From contig CAXNAD020000036.1 in assembly GCA_964200185.2 (NCBI GenBank), positions 1 through 38,045 of the forward strand: DNA of 38,045 nt, written 5' to 3'. Of this stretch, positions 13,401-25,400 are shown one piece after another. This stretch comes from Choristocarpus tenellus KU-1152. Taxonomy: Eukaryota; Phaeophyceae. Made by a program: the position numbers and the translations under genes. Positions within the stretch are counted from its first letter, which is position 1; every line of letters begins with the position of its first letter. The notes under the pieces were generated by a model. The model was not told the origin of the DNA and did not search any database. It saw nothing but the letters and a program-made list of their open reading frames with translations.

Positions 13401-16400
13401 AGTCACTGCCAACGGTGTTGACAGAGTAGCGAGTCAGACCAAGTTTACATACATTGAGCCTGTTTTAGTAGATGATGTGCACCCTGTAAGTTCAAGTGAA
13501 TTTGGTGGTGACAGAGTAGTGGTCTCTGGGAGGAACTTCCTACCCTCAGATTCTCTTGTATGCAGATTCGGTGCCAGGGATATAGCAAAGGCTTCATGGA
13601 TTTCTACCACAAGTCTTTCATGCCTCGTCCCTCCGTCAACTTCTGGGCCGCGCATTGTTACACTATCAGTTTCCAACAATGCTCAAGACTTTCCTGCAGC
13701 ATATGTGACCTTCACGTACAAACCAGGTTTCACGCTTTATGGAGTGGATCCCTTGGCAGGTCCTCCACAAGGAGGCACTGAAGTAGTAGTGACAGGCACA
13801 GGTCTAGACAAGGATGGTTCTTGGGCGTGCGTGTTTGGAGATTTAGCTGCTGTTATTGCTGAACGGCTTCCAGATGGAAGGCTCAAATGTCTCACACCAT
13901 CACTTCCACCTGGTATTGTTGCGCTTCGAGCATTTCGTTCAACCTCTTCAATGGCATCAGCCATGGCAGGGGCCTTAGCTGCTGCAGCTGACGGTTCTCT
14001 TCAAGATTTCAACCTCACGTTTGAGTACCAAGGGGTTGTTAGTACTACTTCAGTCGAGCCACTGAGCGGATCAATAGATGGTGGCACCCCCATCACCGTA
14101 CGGGGTTCAGGATTTGCCAACACAAGTTCACTATCATGCGGATTTTTGTGTCTGAATGGTGTAATGATAAAAAGCCCAGCTTCTTTTTCATCGACTAACT
14201 CAGCAATATGCATGTCTCCAAGGCTTGATCATGGCGTGGTGTGTGGTCATGGTGGTGGAACATTCTTTGTGTCAGTCATCTTAAGTCTAAACAGTGTTGA
14301 TTATAGTACACATGGGCCTCAGTTTTTATATTTCAAGCCAGTTGTGGTTCTTGGGGTCTCTCCAGAGCTTGGATCAGAGAGAGGAGGGACACTAGTGACT
14401 GTCATAGGCCATAACTTTATCCCCTCAGAAGAACTGAGCTGTCGGTTTGGGGCCCAGCTTCCGGTTCCAGCTGTGTTTGTAAACTCCGAGACTATCCAGT
14501 GTGTGGCTCCTTTTTCAAAGCTTGGACCAGTATCTGTATCCTTGACAGCAAGCAATAACCTTGTGGAATTTTCGTCAACATCTGCGCTTTTCGAGTATCA
14601 TCGTGCAGCCTTGCCAGAGTCGTTCAATCCGTGGGCTGGTCCGATTCTTGGAGGCACGCATGTAACAGTGAAGGGCCGGGACTTCCATCCCTCGAAACGA
14701 TTGGCATGCCGCTTTGGTACGATCAATATCCATGCCACATGGGAGTCACCAACACATATATTGTGCAAATCGCCAGCATCAGCCTTTGCAGGACCTGTCC
14801 GGGTGCAAGTTACTCAAAATGGTGTTGATTGGTTAGACATTGGACTCAATCATAATGAGCCCAATCATATCAAACGGGACTTCTTGTACTACCACCCTCC
14901 GATGGTTGAGAGTCTTCTCCCTCGCACTGGTCCACTGCAAGGTGGCACACATGTATCTATTTTAGGTCGTAATCTGGGCGCCTTCTTTACATATGGACAG
15001 ATATCAGATTCTGTGTTATGCCGCTTTGGCAAGGTTGTTTCCCCTGCAATCAGTGTGGTGAAATCACACACCACCAACCCAGTTGAAATGGAAGAAGTTG
15101 AGCAGAGAAGGGACTCAGTGACCTGCAAGAGTCCCAACTTTGAAGGTCAAACATTACAACAAGTGGCAGTGGCTGTGAGCATAGATGGTGGGGCTTATTT
15201 CTCTTCGCCAGAACTTTGGTTCACCTTCTTACAGGTAAGAAATTTTGAGGAGAAATACGGAAACCTCTTTGGAGCATATACCAGGTGGCAATGTGTGTCG
15301 ATGGAGAGAGAAGTTTCTGCCGCTCAAGTAGATTTTCTCGCGTTATTCGACTTGAATGCAATTGAGGACTCCTTCTCCCTGGAACTCTGGGCAATCATGA
15401 TTTATTAACGACAACGTGTTTGTCCAAGTCATCGTAAAATATTGTGTTTTCACCATGCAACAATGTTTTCCATATGTTGAAGTGGAAACACTTGAGCATG
15501 TACACGATGGATGTTGTCTTGCACCAGTGAAGAATGAGTCATGCATGTAGCCTGAGAGCCTGTCACTTTGAATTTCTTCAACATCCACAGAGTTGATCTT
15601 TGTTGTGGGGTGTTCTTGATCATTGTCTTGCATTCCTATGTCATGGTTCCAATACCTTTTGTACCAACCTGGAGCAGGCTGGTCAATGTGAAAATATTCT
15701 CAGTCCTTTGTTCGAACCAAACAATGTACACTCTCTATCGATTGACAATGGTTGCATGTTTTTAATGCCTTGGCTCTTGCATCAGGTTCCTTTTCTTGAA
15801 TCCCTAAGTCCAGCATCATCGATAGAGCGTGTGGAGACCTCACTTATAATATCAGGTCGTGATTTCCTTGATACTCCAACCCTGGCCTGTCGATTTGGTG
15901 TAGAAGGGGTTGTCTCAGTTGCTCAATATTTGTCAGGTGGGCGTATTTCATGCCTCACATCTAAGAATTCTGCACCAAGTACTGTTGAAGTGGAAGTGAC
16001 AATCAACGGAGTTGATTTCACTGCACAAGGAAAAATCCATACATTCCTCCCAATGGTGACCACTGATGAGGTAGTTCCTTCAGTAGGATCAGTAGATGGG
16101 GGAATGGTGATCAACATTCTTGGCAACGGATTCATAGCATTGGAATCTAGCGCATCAAGACTCTCCTGTAGTTGGGTGATGCCAGGGACTGAGAGTCGTG
16201 ATGTGCTAGTGACAGAAGCGAGACCACTATGGAATGAGGCACTTGAATGTGCAACTCCACCATCAGTATTCACTGGTAAGGCTTCACTCTCACTTGCAGT
16301 GGATGGTGTGACCATCACCAAATCACCAGCTTTGGAGTTTTTGTACGAGCTCACTCCAAGAATATTTGAGCTTTTGCCAGCCCATGGACCACTCAGTGGA

Positions 16401-19400
16401 GGAACAAGGATTAATATAAAGGGAGATGGGTTTGTACCATCTTCTACCCTTATTTGCCATTTCCACACTATATCAGCTGACAAAAGTGTTAACCCTAGTC
16501 TGGCAAGTGCAGGGGTGGCTGTACCGGCTGATTTTGTCTCTGCGGAGTTGGTTCAGTGTGTGACTCCTTCAATATCTCAAATTCATCCACATAAGGGGGA
16601 TATCATGAAATTCATGCAGACATTGGTGGAAGTATCAAGCCATGCTTCATTCCTGACACCATCCACAGGCAAGGGTATGTCCTTTTGGTACCGACCTCTG
16701 CCAGAGGTGAGAATTTACCTTGGAAATTGATATAAATTTGCGCAGGAATAGTAGGTTAGCCTCTTTTTGAAAGCTGAAGAGGCTCTGCAGGTGATAGATG
16801 CGAATGATCCTATAGACTTTTTGTTTGTATCCTTTCACATAGCTACCTACCCTAACCCCAAACCTATTGTCATATGTGTGGTAGATTTAGTATCTTACCA
16901 CCACCTTCCTGTCAATTTCTTCTAAATTGCTCACCCGAACAGCTTGATTGCGGGGTGATACATTTCATGTATCTTTCTACACCTGTTACTGAACCGATTG
17001 TGATACCTAAATTTTTGCTACTTTGAAGTATGGAGTTTGGCATAGTATAAGGAGTATTTTCTTGTGAAATTTTGAGGCTGGTACTGACCAAATTCTACTT
17101 GGAAATGCTCTAGTCAAGAATGAGTTCTATCAGGCACACTAACAACATGGTACAATAGGTTAATGTGATAAGTGGTGCTGCAGAAGGAGAAAGGGACAAT
17201 CTTTTGTAGATGCCTTGTCAAATCTGCCAAAATAGAATGCCCAGTTCATTCCCACAATCATCCTTTTCTAAATATTAGTGATACATCTGTGAATAGAGGT
17301 ACATGATAGTGACCTCCCATGTGACCCACTAGGATATATCTACAAATGTAATAGTTTTTGTTGTTGCTTGCATGTTCATCTTGATGATGAATGTGAAGTA
17401 CATTAAGTCCATATATTTGTCTTTGGCCTGTTTGTACTTTGTGTTCTGTGCAGAGTTGGTTGCAGTAGGACATCCTAAGTATACTGGGGGTAGTGATGGA
17501 TTAGATTTTTTTCACGAGAAATGATTTAATCTGGAGTACATGCTGACATTCACAGGAGACATGAAGCCCTAGTGCCCCACCACCATTTTAGACCCCACAA
17601 ACCTAGGCGAAAGGGAGTCTTGTTAGGATTTTCTCTCTAGAGTGACTATGATACTTGTCGGCCTACCTGGTTGTCCAGGGGCACGAAGTTGCTGCTCCAG
17701 AGCTTGTTAGAGTAGAAGAGTATACATGTACTGCTCTATAGCAATCTTTTGTACCAGTGTTACAAAATAGATAGCATATCTGATCTCTCTCTCTCTCTCT
17801 CTGTATATGCATGCTTTCCTCCTCTGCATGCACACGAGACATTCCTCTCAGGTTCTCAAGATTCAACCACAATCTGGAAGTTTGATGGGTGGTACAAACA
17901 TCAAAGTGACTGGCCGAAATTTTGTCTCAAGCCAATCATTAGCTTGTCGCATTGGTCCAGTGCTAGCCCCAGCATTGTACTTGTCCTCAACATCCATTAC
18001 ATGCTCAAGTCCATGGTCTGATGCCCCTGGCACTGTCGACTTGGACATCACAGACAATGGCTTTGACTTTGTACAAGCGGGAAATTTCACATACCTTCCA
18101 GAGTCGACAATTCTCGATTTCTCTCCTCAATCTGGTCCATCTTCTGGGGGAACAACTGTTACACTGGAAGGAACTGGATTCTCAATAATGGGTATCCCAG
18201 CCTGCTCTGTTGGTGATGTTGTTGTTGCTGCCAAAGTGATAACATCCAAGAAGGCCATCTGTGTAACGCCATCAGCAAGAAACTTGGATGCAAATTTAAC
18301 CAGAGCTTCTATCATGTTTTCCAATAATGGTATCGATTTTGACAATAAAACTGGTGAAGAATTTGTGTACTATCCCAAACCTGAAGTTCTGTTGCTGAGT
18401 CCATCCTCTGGAGTTGTTGGAGGGGGTTCAAATATCATTTCAATGAAAGGTGTGCACCTCCTCAACTTTGGTGACAATGACTCAACAAGCAATGAAAAAT
18501 TGCTTTGTCGTCTGGGACCAGAGGGTCTAGCAATGAATGGGCGATCAATCTCCTCTACAGAGGCTGAGTGTACTGTAATTTGTGAAGACTATCCTGATCG
18601 CATCAACATTGAATTGTCTTTGAACGGAGGTGGGGATTGGACTGCATCTGGCATGAGTTTCCTCTGCAATATGTTGCCGAATGTCACGTCACTTTATCCA
18701 AAGTTTGGCCCCACTACTGGTGGAACCAGTGTTTCAATATCAGGTTCTGAGTTTGTGCATGGGTCTGGGATCCTTTGCTTGTTTGGTGACCGAAACAATA
18801 CTATGGTGCCTGGCTTGTGGATCTCAAGTTCAACGATTATCTGTGACACACCTGATGTAGGAAGGGATGGACCAGGAAACATCACCATCTCGGTTGCTAA
18901 TGATGGCCTCCATTTCTCGCTACAGACTGCTGTTACTTTCTTTCATTATGTTGCACCAATTTCTATCTCCAGAACCAACCCAGAGTTTGCTGTTCTATCA
19001 GCGGAGTCAGTTATAATTGTCATTGGTGCTAATTTCTTGGAAAGGGAAGAACTCTCCTGTGGCTTTCAGTCAACTGACATGAAACAGACACAATTGATTC
19101 CTGGGACTGCGGAGTTCATAAACAACACTGCTCTTCTTTGTCATGTGCCAAGTACTAAACTGAGTCCAGGGCAAGCACTTGTAACAGTCTCCAACAATGG
19201 TGTTGATTTTGAGGGCTCCTTTGAGGTGGGACTCGCTGAACCCCCTGAAGTAGTGCAACTCATTCCGCCCAAAGGGATGGCAAGGAGTGGTGCAATGCCT
19301 GTGGAGGTGAGTGAAAAAGATAAGCATGGATTCTTTTGGAATGATGTATTCACTGCTGTTGTCCTACCCACCATACCTCCTCCATAGCTTGCAGCATCCA

Positions 19401-22400
19401 TGCACTTATCATCTCTGATCTAAGAACCATGGTACTAGAGCGTAGTGTCCATCAAGATGATAGCTGTATCTCAGAGGTGTGCCACTCTTAATGGCTGACT
19501 TTGTCCAAAGCAAACGAGAGGTACCCAGGTTTCGGCTGTTTTACATTCTAAGTCTCTTTTGCAATCGTTTGCAATTCACCCATATTTCTATGGATGAAGT
19601 TCTAAGTTTGACTCGAGAGCATATGTTTCTCTATTGTTTGAAACTTTTCCTACACAACCTACAAAATATCCTATGCGGAATTGTAAAAAATGCAGCTCTG
19701 CGTACCTCTCGTATACTTTAACTCTTTGTACGACACTAATAGTTGACAGCGTGATGAAAAGCTCAGTTTTGACACTTAAGCAGAGTCCACTTAAGAAAAT
19801 ATATAGTTCAATCTTGTACATTAGATATGACTTGGGTTACCATTCGAGTAAGGTCCTGAGACTCAGCAGTTTTCCACCTCCATTTATTAACTTCTGCTCT
19901 GTGGACTCAAAACTAATCTAGTTTTATGAGTTCGTCAGACCCCGGTCCGTTGTACTTATTTTGATCTTGACTCTAGATTTAACCTACTCAAGTATACAAA
20001 TTTTCTGTGTAGTTAAAGCATTTGGCTTGGTGAATAATACCTTGTTGCCAACTGCTGTACTTGAAATGCCATGGACCCAGAGAGCGAATATAGAGTTCAG
20101 TATATAATATATGACTATCTGGAATATACTGTTGTAGCAATTTGACACGTTGCCCAGACCTCAGTTTCCCTGTGTGACCAAGTCGGAAATTCCACCTGTT
20201 ATATACTAACATATAAGTTGCGTCTTGCCCACTTTGTTTCGATATTTTCATTGCCATATAATCAGGTGATTGGCTCTGGATATATCAATCGTCCGGGTCA
20301 ACTCAAGTGCAGATTTGGAGCAGACATTGTAGATGCATCTTATGCCTCGAGCAATGTCATTCACTGCTCCACTCCTGCTCATGCTGTATCTGGCATCTAT
20401 GATGTCTCTGTGTCAATAGATGGCGGATTTAACTTTGGTGGTGCTTCCCCTGAAAACACAGGATCCTTCTTCTTTATGGAACCAGCGTTCATTGGAGGAA
20501 TATACCCTCGTTCTGGTCCAGAGAGTGGTGGAACAATTCTGAGAGTTGTGGGTACAGGGTTCAGCAAATTATATTCCTTTGTATGCGAGTTTGGCGGTCC
20601 CAACCAATTCAGTGCTCCTGCTGCTCTTGTCTCACCATCAGAACTTACGTGTATTGTCCCATCAGCACCTCCGAACTCTGCAAAAGAGGTTGATGTATTC
20701 ATCTCAGTGCATTTTGAGAGAGGATCCTTGGTTCTCAGCGAGCTACCTGGCCTCTTTTCTCCTCTCCGCTTCACATACTCTCCTGACCTGGAGCTTCGGA
20801 GTCTGACCCCGAGCTCTGGACCAATTTCAGGGGGCACCCAGGTTGATGTGACTGGGTCAGGATTTCTCCAAACTGGTCCTCAAGTGAATGACTCAATGTC
20901 ATCATATACAACAGGGGGGTCTGTTTGGTGCCGTTTTGGTGAAGCTGTGACTAGAGGCCTGCACCTTTCTAACAACTTGATTCGATGCTGGTCTCCCCAA
21001 AGACATGATACCAATGCAGCACAGGTTGAAGTGTCAATTAGCACCAACAATGGGGCAGACTTTGAGGGGGCATCTCCGAATGCGCTGGTAAGTCATGAAA
21101 TATGGTTGTAAGTTTCCACCTTCTAGAAAATGAGCACTAGTCCTAGCTTTAGGTGTGATAAGGGATATGAAAAAAAAATGGATACATTTGAACAAAAGAA
21201 GAATGTGAAGTATCAAGCTTAATATATGGAAAGCATGTGTAAGGATGTCAAATGATCTTCAATCCTAACACTTTCACTTCTCTCTTTCTGATGCACCCCA
21301 GATGTTTTCCTACGTGCACATCCCAGCATTCATTTCTCTGTCACCGAAATTTATGCCAACATCTGGTGGCACACTGGTAACTCTCTTTGGAGCTGGCTTC
21401 CCTCAAAATGATGGTACCCTCTGCCAATTTTCTACCTCTGAATCCACATCCGTATCTTATGCATACCATATCTCTAGTGAGAGACTGACCTGTGTTGCTC
21501 CATCCAACCCGTCTGAGGGTGCAGTGTATGCTGAGATCCACCTTGCATTTGGTGACACAATGCTACAGACAGGGCTTTCCGTGCAGTATGTAAAATCCAT
21601 GGAGATATTTTCCTTCAGCCCTGTTCAAGTCCATGAACACTTTTCTCATGATATTTTAATTGAGGGAAACAACTTTCCTGACCTGCCTGACCTATCCTGT
21701 AGAATTGGAGGCAGCGGACGATCCCCTGCTCTTTGGTTGCGACCAACAGCAATATCTTGCCAAACTCCAAACTCCTTGACCCCAGGAGATGTCACAGTGG
21801 AGATTACATTCAATGGTGCTGACTATATGACCGCTCCAGGTATGCTCTTGGTGGAAGAGAGGTTATTTATCACCAGTATGACCCCGGCAGTTGGCCCTGC
21901 ATCTGGCGGGACCATAGTTAGCATAAGAGGAACCGGCTTTGGTAGTGTTACTGCTTCAGGAGTCACCGTAGCCTGCAAGTTTGGGGAAGTGTTTGTCTTG
22001 GCCGAAATTGTTGATAGTGGGCTCCTACTTTGCACAACACCTCCTCAACTGGGCATGTTCGGTTCAGGTGGCTCTCTCCTTGTTAGTGTTGTTGGGCAGT
22101 ATACCTCAATTGTGCAAGCCCAGCATATCTTTCCAGGCTCTACACACAGCTTCTACTTTGTGGCTGATGTGCGGTTAACCATGGTGGGTCCAATAAGGGG
22201 ACCAGCAAAGGGTGGGACAATGGTGATGTTGGGAGGCTTGAGTACTCCATTGAAAGGGTTAGAAGCTGCAGGCATAAACCCTGACTTGAAGTGCATTTTT
22301 GGGCAGGTAGAAGCTCTTCATATCAGCATTGCACAAACTGAAGAGTCAGAGGGTACCAAGAAAATTAGATATTCTGTCAGGTGTGTATCTCCTCCCCTCC

Positions 22401-25400
22401 TAGATAAGGCTTCTGCAAACGTTAGCATTGGCATATCACTCAACGGTGGTATAGACTTCTCAACGTCCAGAGAACCCTTTATATACTATCCAGATCCTAT
22501 TTCCTTGGCTGTTGAACCCCCAATGGTCTCCACTATAGGAGGGTCAATGGTCACTCTATCAGGAAAAGGGTTTCCATCAACAGCAAACATCACGTGTATA
22601 TTCGGACAAGAGTTTGGCCTCAGCCTTGCTGAGTGGATATCAAATGAGGTCATCTGTTGTAGGGTGCCTCCACACTCACCAGGAATGGTTGCAGTGTCTT
22701 TAAAGATAGACGGCGTAGAATTCACTAATGCAAGCGTGGTGTTGGAGTATGGCCACGAGCTTTTCATCACAGATATTAAGCCACAGCATGTTGCTGCAGG
22801 AAGTGCCACTCAGCTGACCTTGATGGGAACAAATTTTTTTAATTCGACTCTCTTTTCAATACGTTGGCGGACTGACGGGTCAAAGTTATGGACAACATTT
22901 CCATTGGAGTATATTAACTCAACCACCGCTACATTAAACACTCCCCATCTCACCCTTAATGAAGGAGACAGCTGGGTTGATGTATTCATGGAGGTGTCCA
23001 ACAATGGATTGGATTTCATGGCCTTGCCTTTCCCAATTAAGGTGGCAGGTCCACCAAGGGTGACGTGGGGTTCTCCAAGGTATGGAAGTGCGGTAGGAGG
23101 CACAAAGATCACCTTGGTTGGAAAGTCATTCATACCTGCTGCGACCATTTGCAGGTATGTGCAACGAGTCCCACCTGGGACCAACGGCACGATTCCAAGC
23201 ATAGATCTGGATGCAGACGTGCTGAACTTGACTCAAGCAACTTGTGTTACCCCACCACTGGCACCTGGTGAATACTACATCAAGATGTTGTCTGGTCTAG
23301 ATCATAAGAACTCTACAGACACTTCATCCCACTTTTCCACAACAGGTTTCACCAGCATTCCACCTCCATATGTTTCAAGCTTTGACCCAAAGGTGTTGCC
23401 AGAGTCAGGAGGTGTTGCAGTCATCCTTGCAGGGGGAAATATGACACAGACAGGTCAAGAGACATGTCGATTTGGACCTGATAACCTTGTTGCTGCTCAT
23501 TGGGTGGACTCCAGAGCTATTCAGTGCATGGCCCCAGCTATGAGTGTCGGATCATATGAGCTTGGACTCACTTTCAACGGAGAAGATTGGATCATACTCC
23601 CACAGGCAATTAAGTATGAGCCAGACCGTGTTATCTTGAACTTGAGTCCAAGTTTTGGACCCTTTAGCGGAGGAACACCGGTTCGTATTCAAGGTACTGG
23701 ATTTGCAACAAAATTGAACAGCAGCAATGACGATGTTGAAGGAGGGCTCTATTGTCATTTTGGCCACCTTGAGGTAAGCTTTCCCTTTTGAGGTAGAGTT
23801 GATACAGCAAAATTATATTGCCAGTAGATACTCTGATTTAGAATCTGATGTTCAAAGAGGGACGTATTTCGACGGATCTGCCTTCCATTTGTGAGATTCT
23901 TGTACAGGCACGTATGTAGGTATGGCTCTTGAGATATGACATTGTTGCCCTTCGATTTGATAGATTGATCAAGGTATCCAGTTGGACTTCAAGACTTTTG
24001 ATTTGTTTAGCAGCCCCGCAAAAATTCAAAATCCCCTGGTGTGAAAGCTGAAGTGACAATTCACAAAGAGGGCACCAGGTTTCTGCAGAACAGGTCCAAT
24101 TCCAAGTCAATCAGTGCCCACCATCATCCACAAGCCATAGCTTCACTTTTTATGTTGAGCATAAAAATCGAAGAATGGAGTACTTTGTAGCGACCTCATG
24201 GTGCAAGAGAAGTGACTGACAGGCATGGTGGGAAAATAGAAAATGTTTTGAATCATTGCACAGGTGTGATGTCTTGACTTATGCAATGTGCAGAGCTATT
24301 TCAAGACAAGAACATATCCTTTCTGACTATGTAAAGAACACTACCGATGTTATCTTCTTATTTGAAGAAAAAATGACATTGAGCCTTATTGCACAGTTGA
24401 GGCATTGAGGCACATATATAACATCTTAACAATAACAGAGACTTGAATATATTTGGTATTGGAGACTTTCACATTGAGGATCTGTCAAGCCTAGGACATC
24501 AACAGCGCCAGGCAAATATGTCAATGTTATATTGGTGAACAAAAATCAATGTACTCTGCAATTTGAAATAATATTTTAGTAGCAAATACTCTCAAGCAAA
24601 AATACAAAATATCTCTTACCTTGAGACATGGCGTCGACTTTGATGACACCTTCAATAGTTGTTACCTTGCGGTGTTCGATCCCTTCTACTGACATCTGTG
24701 GCTGGCACCGCCATCCTTGTCACCCATCAAAGGTGATGGCCCGCCTTCTCACTGTCACAGAGCTTGAGTGCCTTACACCTTCAGTTCCAGAGGAACGATT
24801 GGTTGATGTTTCTGTTGCACTGCGCTATACCAACACTAAGCGGAAGACTGAGTTCCTTCTTGCTACTGGGGGTAGAAGTTTGGTATTCACATACTCTTCG
24901 GTGTCATCTGTGTCAGGGATCCACCCTGAGGCCGGGCCAGCACATGGTGGCATGTTGATTCATGTATATGGAGGCGGGTTTGCCCATTCAGAGTGGTTAT
25001 CCGTGCGCTTCTCAACCACACAAGCCAACACAACACGCCAACCCAACTTTGTCACAGCGAGTGAGTTGATAGTGAAATCTCCTCCTTGCCCTGATGTTCA
25101 ATATGGTGGCTTTGCCTCCATCGAAGTTTCGAACAATGGGGTTGACTTCTCATCGAATGGAATCATGTATTACTATGATGCCAGCAGGCCCTATGCTGAT
25201 GCAGTTAAGCCGAAATTAATCCGAGAAGGGGGGGGAACAGTTCTTTACGTGAGTGGGACAGCGTTTTCACAGCTGTTTTCCGGATCTTTAGCTTGTGTAT
25301 TTGGGGAGACAACATCTGTACCAGCAAAGTGGTTATCCAATGGACTCATCACATGCCTTGCCCCACCCCACAGGCTTGGAGTTGTTGTTGTTGGCATTAT

